From NCBI GenBank assembly GCA_019843655.1, contig JACDQD010000004.1:26671872-26735871 (forward strand): 64,000 nt of DNA, in the 5' to 3' direction. Numbering within the stretch: the first letter of the stretch is position 1; every line of letters begins with the position of its first letter. A program made the position numbers and the translations under genes. The notes beneath the pieces were generated by a model that saw only the letters and a list, made by a program, of their open reading frames with translations, made no database searches and was not told where the DNA came from. Below, piece by piece: positions 11,557 to 22,836 of the stretch. Source of the DNA: Lethocerus indicus. Its lineage: Eukaryota > Arthropoda > Insecta > Hemiptera > Belostomatidae.

Positions 11557-12311
11557 GTTAATCGGTGCAAGTGCACCCAACGAACTTTAGTTCAGTACAT
11601 TCCCGCACCACCCTCAGGGGGCGCTAGTTTATCGGCGCAAATGCACTCAACGAACTTTAGTTAAGTACATTTCCGCAACACACTCAGGGGACACTAGCTT
11701 ATTGGTACTAGTGCACCCGAAGAACTTTAGTTAAGTACATTTCCGCACCACCCTCAGGGGGCGCTAGTTTATCGGTGCTAGTGCACCCGAAGAACTTTAG
11801 TTAAGTACATTTCCGCACCACACTCAGGGGGGCGCTAGCAAAGCGGTGCAAGTGCACTCAACGAACTTTAGTTAAGTACATTTCCGCACCACCCTCAGGG
11901 GGGCGCTAGCAAAGCGGTGCAAGTGCACTCAACGAACTTTAGTTAAGTACATTTCCGCACCACCCTCAGAGGGGCGCTAGCAAAGCGGTGCAAGTGCACT
12001 CAACGAACTTTAGTTAAGTACATTTCCGCACCACACTCTGGGGGGCGCTAGCAAAGCGGTGCAAGTGCACTCAACGAACTTTAGTTAAGTACATTTCCGC
12101 ATTATACTCAGGGGGGCACTAGCTTATCGGTGCTAGTGCACCCGAAGAACTTTAGTTAAGTACATTTCCGCACCAAACTCAGGGGGGCGCTAGCAAAGTG
12201 GTGCAAGTGCACTCAACGAACTTTAGTTAAGTACATTTCCGCACCGCCCTCAGTGGGCGCTAGTTTATCGGTGCAAGTGCACCCAACGAATTTTAATTAA
12301 CTAGCGCCCCT
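11557..12311. repeat. Eleven-copy minisatellite, 70/71-bp unit with CTCF-core-like motif
   Basis: The anchor AACTTTAG (AATTTTAA in the last unit) occurs at 11583, 11653, 11723, 11793, 11864, 11935, 12006, 12077, 12148, 12219 and 12289. The period is therefore 70 bp in the first units, 71 in the middle and 70 at the end. The extra base is a sixth G in the G-run. Each unit contains a GTGCA-AG/TAG-TGCAC-type inverted element, then GAACTTTAGTTAAGTACATT, then a CYCAGGGGGCGCTAG-like box. Two sub-types alternate (GCAAGTGCACTCAACG and GCTAGTGCACCCGAAG). The array begins with CTAGTTAAT and ends with ATTAACTAG, so the ends are inverted relative to each other. It lies between two convergent genes. Confidence 0.95.
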
Positions 12312-12526
12312 TAAAGAGGGACCCTTCGTAATATAGTAATTTATTGGGATTACTATGATTGATGATGGATTGGGAACTGGATTGAATGATTTGCAAGCCA
12401 ATATCCATATGTTAAAATATGGTTTTTTTTCTGTTGGAATGTGAAAACTCCAATAACAATTAATAAATTTAATTATATTTGGTACCCATCCTAGTTATAC
12501 ACTACTGAGTATTGATATTTACAAAT

Positions 12527-12536
12527 TTTATTTATT
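12527..12536 (-). terminator. Polyadenylation signals of the ABCB gene
   Basis: Two overlapping AATAAA hexamers on the minus strand lie about 75 bp past the ABCB stop codon. This is a typical distance for a short 3' UTR and places the transcript end before the minisatellite. Confidence 0.6.
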
Positions 12537-12604
12537 TTTATAGAAAAAAACAGTGGGGAATATTTCCATTTAAAATGTTTCTAGCTGAAACAGTTGGAAA
12601 TACA

Positions 12605-15600
12605 TCAAGATTCTTTCTCTTCTTGTTTTTTAATTAGATTATAGTAGTGCCCTTGAAGGTTCTTCAGCTGATCATGCGTCCCTTGCTCGACTACCTTTCC
12701 TTTGTGAATTACAACTATTAGATCCGCTTCCCTTATCGTTGACAACCTGTGGGCTATTATTATACTTGTCCTTCCCTGTCGAGCTTTATCCAAAGCTTCT
12801 TGCACAATCTGAAATTTAAAGCAATTTAAACCTCTGCATACGGTATATGATTAGGAGAACCTGTCCTTCATGCTACAGCTAGTAATGGACAGGTTTCATA
12901 TCTCCGTTATTTAAGGCAATTTGTAGCTGTTCTTAAATATTCTAAATTATTTAGGTGGACATAAGGAAAGGTAAGACTCAGAAGTAAAATTGAATTTTAT
13001 AGCAAAACTTTGGTTGGAAAAGGCTGTGTTTTCAAGTTTACGAAACCTACATCTAATTAAAACGGTTTTGGATTCTCTTAACTAATTTTGTATTTGCTAT
13101 TAATGTAAAAGAGTGCAGGCATGCGGCTAGGGAGTTAAAATAGTACCTTTTCACTTTCATTATCTAAAGCCGAAGTAGCTTCGTCCAGTAGAAGTATTTT
13201 TGGCTCTCTTATGAGGGCTCTGGCTATAGCGATCCTCTGTTTCTGTCCTCCCGACAGCTGTGTACCCCTGTCACCGGCGGGAGTATCGTAGCCCTGCAAA
13301 TAATTATTTACCGAAATTGATTATAAGCGATGTCATTTTTCAAAATTAACTCACTCAATCCGGATACATCATTACGTTACACGTTTTTATCAGTGTAAAA
13401 ATAAGGTTAACGTTGCAAAACAAACTCTAAAAAGTCGTTTTTCATCGAAAAATGAGGATAACGAAACGGGTTTTCATGGAATAATGGGGGTTAAAAAGGC
13501 GAGTTTAAAAGTGGATAATGAGGGCTCGGCAGTCTATTACCTGGGGGAGCCTGGTGATGAATTCGTGGATGTTGGCCCTCTTTGCTGCCTCAATGATCTC
13601 CTGGTCTGTGACTGGATTCCCCCGGGCTGTCAGACCGTAGGCGATGTTCTCCCTGATGGAACAATCGAACAGGACCGGCTCCTGAGTCACAAGGCCCATG
13701 CTGTTCCTCAAATGGCTTACGTTGATTTTAGTCACGTCCAAGTCGTCCACCAGCTAACGTATAATAAATATTAACGGCCTTTAGCCTAAAGAATGCATCG
13801 ATATTTTGCTATTCTAATCGAAAAAAGTCCATTTTCCCTCCAAACAAATATCCGTTAGGCCCCTTTAGTACAGGTCGCTTTGAGTTATTTTACTGACTGC
13901 CTAGAATATTATATTTCAGACTTACGATTTGTCCTTTGTCTGGGGAGTAGAATCTTTCGAGGAGTGCAATAGTAGTTGACTTTCCGCATCCGGATCCACC
14001 GACCAGCGCGACCGTCTGGCCTGCTTCTATGTTCAAGTTCAGTCCCGTCAGAATCGGCGTATTTTTCCGATTGGGGTATCCAAATTCCACGTTTCTGAAC
14101 GTCACTTTTCCTTTTATGTCCTGAAAGAAAATGAACAAATGTGTACATGTTTCACCCTCTATTTTCGAAAAACTGAACTTGCGCAAGATTTCGTTGATCG
14201 ATTTTTTCGGCCTGGTAACGTTCGTGTATTTCAGTTTTGAGCTGTCGAGGTTTTACTTTTTTCGAGAGCAATTGCGTCATTTTTAAATTAAATTCGGTTG
14301 CAAGGAAATATGGATAAATTTAATTATTTAAAATGACAAATATTACAAACGGCATTATTTCATCATGGAATACTTTAATTGTCAGGAGTAGCAAAGCTAT
14401 CACATTCCAGCGTGAAAACATTGTCACATTTGTCGTTCCAAGTTATCTACTTACAGGTTTCAGCCCTTCTTCGGAAAACGTGTTCAAGGAAGATTTTAGT
14501 TTCAAAAGCTTGAAAACGTAAGAGACCGCCGACTTGCTCTTCACGAAATCCTGTAAAAATATGCATCCGTATCCCAGTGTTGGAAATGAGAATCCAAGTG
14601 AAAAAACGGTCCTGTAGGAATGCAGAGAAAATACGTTACGAGGCGTTAGGAGCAGTTTCCAATTTGCCACGATAGATGGACTATGAGAATATGCGAAACA
14701 CTGTCGTTTGAATTATTAAAGTTAAATTTTCATATGCGTTTACCTGTAAATGTCGATCATGTTCATTTCACCAGTGTCCAGTAAATAAGCCCCGTACTTA
14801 TAAGCGATCGCGTATACGAGATAGAGGGAGCACTGAGTCAACGCATAAGCGATCGAAAAGTATAACCCTTGTCGTTTGGCTTCTCTGAAAAAATAAATTT
14901 AATTTTAATTTATTATTCAAGATTGAAATACGTATACATTATTTTAATATGTAATATTTATTTTAGTTTGATGAAACATCTTACATGTGTACGTCTATCA
15001 GGCCGTCGGAATACTTTTGACTCATGTAGTCTTGAAGTCCAAGTAAATGGACTGTCCTTACATTTTGGATGCACTCAGATGCCATCTGAAATTTTTATTA
15101 TTATGATCAATTAGTTTTTGAACTACAACTTTATAAATTCAGTCCTGAAACAATTGTATTAATATAAATAAAATAAAGAAATTAGATAAACAATGTATTG
15201 ATCATAATTAATTTCGACCACATACATTTTTAATTAAATAAAATTAACTGTTAATTTAATTCGATTGTTCAATAAAATTATTATATCAAATTGTTAACAG
15301 TTTTTTATAACTTCGAAAAAATATAATTTAATTGTGCAATGAAATCAGTTTTCGTCTTAAACTGACTTTAGAAGCATCTTCCATGCAGGCCAATTCCCTT
15401 TCATACTGTTTGCTCTTGAGTTCGCACTGCTTCCACGATATGATCACAAGAATCGGCAGAAATGAACAAACGATGAGCGCCAATTTCCAATTTGAATAAA
15501 ACGTGATCACAACGGCAGCAAGTACGGTTATGCCGTTTATCAAAATGACACCGGCTCTCATACCTGCAGTCTGAAATATGTTTAAATAATTTGACTGTTT

Positions 15601-18600
15601 TATTTGTACTAGGCAGTGATTTCATTGTGTTTTAATTAAAAGAAATAATTTAAATTTGATTTATTGAGTGTGCTTCACTTACAACTTTAATTAGGGGTGG
15701 GTCTTTGGCCAGAGTGGTGGTAAGTCTGAGTGGCGTGTATTCTTCTTCGTCGAACCAACTGATCTGCTGAGATAGTATGTTCCTGAACGTTTCAGTTCTC
15801 AACAGCTGAATTAATTTTTCAGTGGCAATTGACGAACACAAGACCTACAAGGAAAAATCAATTATTTAAACGAAATTAAGGCAATTCCATAATTCAGGTA
15901 GTCTTGGAGACGGAGGATCGATAAATTTGCGGTATTATATAGAGTTTTGCTGCTGGAACTGACCGCAGTGAAGTAAGTAACGGCCGTTACTGCTGCCAGA
16001 AGAATGAACATTCCACACCAGAAGGCCACCGAACTGTAGAACACGTCTCCGGTCAGAACGAAAACCTTCAATAAATAACTTCCGATTAGTTTTGCCTCAT
16101 TTAAAATTTAAAAAATGTAGCCTTATTTATGTAAACAACTCCTAAACCGTACCTCCAATACTTGGCTGTAGATAATGGCAAAAAAGGGCAAGTGAAAACC
16201 ATCGACGATGCAGCAGACGACTGTGACGCAGAGGAGCGGCCATTGCGCTGTGCCCAGTCTGAACAGATCAAAGAAACTGACTTCCGGCACCTTAGAACAA
16301 TGTAAATTAATTGTTTATAAACAGACACGTACAATAAATTCATTTTGTAATTTTGAATAGTTTTTTTTTACATCTTGTTCGATGTCATCTTCATTGCCAG
16401 TGGAACTCTTCGCGGACTTTGTCGAACTTCGCCTACTTCTGCGGACGCTTGCAGGCCTTCTCCTGCCGCATTCGGATAGCATAAGTTAAAATTATTAATA
16501 GGCAAAAGTACTGATGGAAAAGGTATATAATGCATTAAGTTTTCAGGTGACTAAGAACTTAGCAGAAGTATACTTGCCAGGCTTGGAGGTTTATATCAGT
16601 GAAAGTCCTGAAAAGAAAATAAAGAAAAAATAAGTCGTTACTCAAAGTTTCAAGTACAAAGTATTAAGTACAAATGATTCAGGCAATTATGCTAAGAACT
16701 AGGAGTTGACATGTACAGAAAAGATAATTATTTTATCAACTAACATATTATATGTTTATCTGCTAAACGATAAAAAATAAAACTTCATTTCAACAAGAAT
16801 AATTTTAAATCTCGCCTGATCGGGACAACGCCTGTGTATTAAATTGCTTTTTAGACTATGAAAAGGACAACAGTCTGAAACAGATGGTAAATAAATTGTT
16901 AATGAGTGAGTCAATCTTACACATCGGTATCAAGTTCGCCTTGTTCTTTCGATTTTTTTCTTTGCATTGTAACTAGATTATGATAAAGTCCCTCTTTTTC
17001 AATCAGTTGATCGTGTGTTCCCTGCTCGAACACCAAACCATCCTGAAATTATAATACCTTGTGTTGTAACTTAATATTCCGGTTCAGTTTAGATAAATTT
17101 TATTTATTGATGGATGACATTTCGAAACATCGGTCTGAGACCGATAAAGGAACCCTAAATAAATTAGTGACATCAAGTTTCAGTTATTTAAAGTCGTAAG
17201 GCCGACATTTTCTGCTTAAAATCAATCGAAGAAAGATCCGAAAATTATAAGTGTATTCCGTTTTGTTTATTTTTAACGTTCCTTTAGCCTCCATCCCTCA
17301 CTTAGTGTTAAAACCTCATTAAACTGTTTTATCAATTCTTGAACTGTTGTAAACATTGAAATGGCTCTGAAATAATGTCTTACTTAGCTAAAGACTTTCT
17401 TGAATTATTATAGGATATTAGTTAAAAAAAAGGATGGTACAAATAATATTTTTAAAACAGAAATTAAAAATTTTGTAGCCTAATTAGGCAGTAAGCGACG
17501 TAGATCCCGCTTTTAGGTCGCGGGTTATTCTGGAGTTAACAGTGTTTACTGTTAGGGTTAGGGGCTTTAGAGTGATAACAAGTGGATACCTTCATGGCGT
17601 ATATCATGTCTACGTTCCTTATTGTGGAGAGCCTGTGTGCTATGATGATTGTTGTGCGTCCCCTCATGGCGTTGTCCAGAGCGGCCTGTACGACGGCCTC
17701 GCTTTCGGCGTCCAGGGCCGAAGTCGCCTCGTCCAGGAGCAATATTTTCGGATCTCTGACCAGGGCCCTCGCTATAGCTATCCTCTGCTTCTGGCCCCCG
17801 GACATCATCGTTCCCAGGTCGCCCACTTCAGTATCGTATCCCTACAATCATTTAAATATTTCCTTACTTATTTACATTTGAAAAAAGAAACGCGGCATTT
17901 AATATCAGACCTCCGGTATTTCGTCGGTTAATTATACCAATGAAAGATGTTGATGTTCCTTTCCGTATAATGTACAGTCTACAATTGACGGTTTTTGTTT
18001 TATTTTCAGAAAAAAACCTATTTTACTTTATAAAACTATTTACAATTGAATCTACTCTCTGAGAATATAGGGCTGTAACATAATGAGCAAGAATGAAACT
18101 CGCAATGCTTGGAAGCGTACTAGAGACTACTTAATTCAGTAGTCCAATTTATAGTGTGTGTACTTTTAACTGTAAAGGGTGCCGTGGAGGTACAAGCACT
18201 ACCTCAACATTATAATATAGGCAAGCATATGAGACAATGTAAACGTAGAATCTGGGGAGGTTTTCCCCTTATTTCAATCGTAACTAATCTACTTTAGCTT
18301 TTTAGAATATCAAGGAAGAGTAAAGAATTTTACGTTGGGAAAATTGGTGATGAAGGTATGCGCGTTGGCGAGTTTTGCCGCTTTGATTATATCCTCCCGA
18401 GTGGCGTCCCTGTTGCCGTATCTTATGTTCTCGGCTATCGATACGCCGAACAGCACCGGCTCCTGGGACACTACCCCGATCTGGCTGCGCACCCAGTTCA
18501 GGTTCAAGTCGCTTATCCTCCTTCCGTCCAGCAGCACCTGGAAAAAGAAATTGTCGCAGACCTCTTAGCAAAAGTTGGCCGCCACACGACAGCTATTCAC

Positions 18601-21600
18601 CTCGTGTTCGAGTTAAATTGGGGGAATCTGTGGATTACCTCTCCGCTTGAAGGGTCGTAAAATCTCATGAGCAGACCGACCAAGGTACTTTTGCCGGCGC
18701 CGCTCGATCCAACCAAAGCCACAACATCGCCAGACTTTATCTCCAAGTTCAATCCTTTCAGCACCTGTAAATTACAGCGTAAGTTCAGAAACGTTTGAAT
18801 GAAATAGTGTAATTAAATCGTCGGTAAATCTGGGCATAAAATGCCCAGTGCGTAATAAAACGCCTGCACGTAACCTGTACGTCGGGCCTGGCGGGATACG
18901 TAAAGTTGATGTCTTTCAACACAATCCGGCCTTCCACTTTCTCCGGTATTATTCCACCCGATGAATAGACGTCTATTTTCGGTATCTGGTCTATAATTTG
19001 AAATACGATCGAACTGGCTCCGACGGCGTTCGTTATTTCGGCGAGGACGGGCAACGAGTTGCCGATCGAAAAGGCGGCCACCAGCACGCTGAAGAAGACC
19101 TGAACCGATTTAAAGATTTAAATTTTGGTGAATAGACTCATCGGAATTTTTATTTTATATGTACTGCGAATATTATGAAAATATTTATTACTCACAGTGA
19201 ATATCTGTCCGGGTTCAATTTCGCCTTTGACGAATAAATTTGTGCCGTACCAGAATCCCAGCGCGTAGACGCAGTACATCAATCCGAAAGAGATGGCCAT
19301 CGAAATCGACATCGCGTAGTATTTCAACATGGTTTGCAATCTTCCTTCCTCCATCGCGGTATTATACCTGCGGATTCAATATTATTATTTCGCTTCGTTA
19401 ATTTTACAAAGTCGGTTTTCATCAGCCGAAATGGAGCGATTAATAAAATATTTCCCCGTTTGGCACCTTTTCACCTCGAGGAGTCCTCCGCCGAAAGCGA
19501 CCACCGTCTTTATGCTGGTGAGCACTTCGGTGGCTATCCCACCGGCCACTCCGTACCGCAACTGTTCCCTCATCGCAGCACCGGACATTGCCTAACAGAG
19601 AACACGGGATTAAAAGATATTTATAATGTCGACCGGTCACTAAGTCCGGTAGGGTCGCCCAATACTTTGGGATGAACCTCAAGGTTCAAGTAATGGTCGC
19701 GGAAACTTTCGCTCATTCATCACATTTTTATTAGCTACTGCTACGGAGGGGGAGGGGTGAACACGTTTTTAATTTAAAACAATAACTTGGTAATACAGCG
19801 CCTCAAAATTATTGAACTCGCCCTGTCGTCTGTTCACGTCTATCGAATATGGAAAGTTCGAAATCGGTACGCCCAATAAGTTAACGACTTACGGCAGCGG
19901 CGAGCGCCGACGAAGTGAGGAGGATGGGTCCGGCGAAGCAGAGGACGAGCGACAGTTTCCAGCTGGTGTAAAAGCCGACGCCGAGGCCGGTGATGAACTG
20001 GGAAACGAACTGTGTCATCATGGGCACTTTGCTGCCCAGACCGTTCCTCATACGCTCGAAGTCGCTGTAACAGTCAAATTGCGCCTTCAATTTAAACGGA
20101 GCAGTGTATTAAAACAACGAGATGTTGTGTCAGTGAGTGCGGGTTATTTTGCCAGTTATTTATGCGACGAGGGTATAAATGAGGTGTAACAACGATTTGA
20201 TATAAGTATAACAAGCTTACTCTGTCAGCTTGCTGGCCAAATCACCGTCCTCGTTCTGATCGAACCAGCCGACGTCCTGCCTCATGATCTGCGAGAAGTA
20301 GACTCTCCTCAGCCTGTAGATTTGCCGTTCGGAGGCGGTCTCCCAACAGTAGATCTGAAATGTTTTTTCTCTCGCATTATCCACCTACTTATCGACTTTA
20401 GATGATTAGATTCGAGCCTTCCGATTTTATTGTACCTGTACGAAAGAGGCCACGAAACAGGACACGCCCAGCCCGAAGTAGTAGTAGGTGTAGGCGGACA
20501 CTTCCGAAAAGAAGTAGGACTCCGTGATGAAGTCGTCCGGCACCCTGGAAACCAGTCCCGTTATACACATAATCGATACTCCAAAAATTATTAACTAGCT
20601 AATTAATTCGGTTAATATTTACCCGGATGAATTTATCGATGTCCCCACGTTATTCGCATGCCAAGAGTAGTTGGAGAACCTCGAATCATTTTTGAATCGA
20701 GGATCGTGAAGCTGTAAAAATAGAAATTATAATCAATACGTCGATTCAAATAAAATAAATTATAACTATACTAAATTCATCCAAAATAATAAAATAACAA
20801 TGTACAGAATTTTGTTAGAATATCTTAAATTAATATCGTTTGTGACAAATGTGAACAAAATCGGTACTTATCTATCCATATTTCGAAATTTATTGCGACA
20901 CTGAAAATTATTATTATTATTAGAGGCGACAGCGTGGATTCCTTCTCAATAAGTGAAATATATCTTTCGATTGCTCACATATTTTTCGGCCGATAGAAAC
21001 ATGTCGGTCATTTTACCGAAGACGAGCGACATTGCGGGCATCATTGCTCCGTTGAGAATTGCCACGAGGAAGCCGACGATCATGAGTGAGACGTCTACCT
21101 TGTCAGCACACCTGAACTGAAAGATATTGAACGAGAGATATTACTTCAACTGGAGACAGGCGAACCGGGGCGTAGCAGGAACGAAAGGGGGAAAAATTAG
21201 TTTTCATTTCGATGATTCCATTTATTTCTAGTTTTATTAGTTTATAGTTTATTTCTAGTTCGATCTCGCTCTTTATATCAGCTCTTTTTTTAAACTATAT
21301 TTTAACTTCACTTTAGTGTATCTCTTCTTAATTCCCTAGCATCGATGTCAATCGTAAGTCCCCTCAGTACACACATAATTAAAATTCATTTATTTTATTC
21401 GTAATGTTGAACCAGTACTGCGTTTCCGTTTATGGATTGCATGCACAATTTCGTTATAACGATAAATAATATTCATGTAATATGTATAAAATCATGAGTA
21501 ATTTTTACTTCATAAAGTTTTATAATTTTTTTATTTATACGCACATTTCCGTCCGCGTAGCGCAATACCGATGTAGAATCAACGGCAGAAACAATTATCA

Positions 21601-22778
21601 AAGAATGCTGCCATTTTCCCAGATGTAGTTCGATGCCCTAAAAAGGGCCTTTATACTTGTAACTGGGCTAAGCTCGACAATTTTTTCAATGGCGGACGCT
21701 CGCCTTACTGACCGGGTAGTAAATCGGTAATCGGTCCAGGTTTTGTTCCCCGCGAATGCGCAGGGTCACTTGATGTGATGGACCTCTCTAAGGCCAGAAA
21801 GGTGAAGCCACCAATCGTGTCAATGCTCTGTCATGGCCGCACAGCCCCTCCTGACCAATGAAAACGTCCATACCCCCTGGGGAGTATTGACTTGAATTGC
21901 CAGGGCCACGCTAGTGGGCCCTTTTCAGGGCCACAGATTATGTTCTGATTCGCTCAAATATTTTTCAAACTAATAAAGAGAGAACATTTTCTCCATTAAC
22001 CACCAGGCCGTTTTCCATTATTACAGCCTTCTACAGTTAGGTCACGGCGTTAGATTAAATTGACCCTTATCTCAGAGGTCCGATCCCCGGCCGGAATATA
22101 CGGCCTTTTTCAGGGCCACGGAATCCTATGTGTGAAAAACCGTACAAACGCACACATGACCCGCTATAACTGTTGTGATGATATTACGGTTACATATAGG
22201 TGATAACTTACCAAGCTGAAAATGCCACCGAAAGTGAAGGAGGGTTCTTCAACCGCAGCTTTTTTCCTGCATCAAAAACCCGAATTAATTTACGCCGACG
22301 CTACGAAGCAGTGGCACTATTTGAATTTATAACTAATAATACTTCATGCAGAATACAATTGTATTAATGCGCACCTGCTTTTTGTAGTTGTTTCATCTTG
22401 TTTTTCCCAAGGAATTGTATTGAAGGCTCCAACAAAACCCTGAAATTAATTAACTTTATTCGGTATATTTCTCTGCACAATCGATTCTGAGCCCTCGCGC
22501 CCGTATTTTCGACAGAATATACGATTCTGTTTTATTTACGGATTTCGTCCCAAAACTCGATAGGCCGCACTTTGCCTGATTAGTCTCGATATACAACTTG
22601 CTACTTTGAGATTCGCCAAAACGGCGCTGAGCTTAGGGTCGAATGGTCGTTGAAAGAAAAAGCCAAGGATAAGTCGGGGGGCAATGAGCGTTGCCGAGTG
22701 CAATGACCGGTTTACCTTTTTCTCGGTTTTCTCTGTGATGACCGCGTTGTTAACGGCGAATGTCTTCTTCTGTAACAT
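12605..22778 (-). CDS. ABCB full transporter, P-glycoprotein / multidrug resistance family
   Basis: ATP-driven export pump of the plasma membrane for hydrophobic xenobiotics, of the insect Mdr49/Mdr65 type. Coding exons: 22778-22716, 22439-22375, 22266-22212, 21116-20979, 20711-20623, 20544-20436, 20354-20221, 20064-19893, 19591-19467, 19367-19196, 19099-18875, 18764-18639, 18537-18334, 17841-17590, 17042-16921, 16462-16372, 16290-16153, 16065-15964, 15844-15683, 15570-15367, 15085-14985, 14884-14744, 14611-14455, 14120-13926, 13753-13541, 13293-13147 and 12808-12605. All phases agree and give 1301 residues, normal for the family. TMD1 spans about 60-370. NBD1 has Walker [10 protein letters not shown] (near 468), SQEPVLF, MSGGQ (572), [12 protein letters not shown] (592) and IIAHRLST. 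A basic linker follows near 684-714, then TMD2 about 720-1000. NBD2 has GGSGCGKST (1090), TQEPVLF, LSGGQ (1198) and [12 protein letters not shown]. All catalytic motifs are present. The orthologue among insect ABCB paralogues is not assigned. Confidence 0.95.
16578..16607 (-). other. Possible 30-nt alternative micro-exon of the ABCB linker (GC donor)
   Basis: Between exons 15 and 16 the minus strand has TTTTCAG acceptor, 30 open bases and a GCAAGT donor. If included it adds exactly ten codons in the correct phase (about [10 protein letters not shown]) to the cytoplasmic linker between the two halves. Non-canonical GC-AG introns occur at low frequency, so this may be an optional exon, but nothing beyond phase and splice signals supports it. 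Confidence 0.25.
21640..22140. repeat. SINE-like repeat pair in ABCB intron 3
   Basis: Intron 3 is far longer than its neighbours and has a GC-rich interior. Two segments end in nearly the same string: GGCCCTTTTCAGGGCCACAG at 21917-21936 and GGCCTTTTTCAGGGCCACGG at 22102-22121. The second is preceded by GGTCCGATCCCC (22077-22088), which resembles a Pol III B-box. This suggests two related short retroposon fragments or a duplicated hairpin-forming element. No coding content was seen. Confidence 0.4.
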
Positions 22779-22788
22779 ATTCGGCGTT

Positions 22789-22836
22789 GGGGGGGGGGGA
22801 GGCGGCGGCGGCGGCGGCGGTGGTGGTGGTGGTGGG
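22789..22836. repeat. (GGC/GGT)n trinucleotide repeat and G-run beside the ABCB start codon
   Basis: An 11-G run followed by about seven GGC and four GGT triplets (plus strand) lies just upstream of the ABCB ATG at 22778. In the transcript orientation it is C-rich and would encode polyproline in the frame of the ATG, but no in-frame ATG occurs before it. It is therefore read as 5' UTR or promoter. The G-run could form a quadruplex on the plus strand. Confidence 0.8.

Noticed and set aside
11557..12311. CRISPR array
   Set aside because: The units are near-identical throughout with no unique spacers, and the window is eukaryotic.
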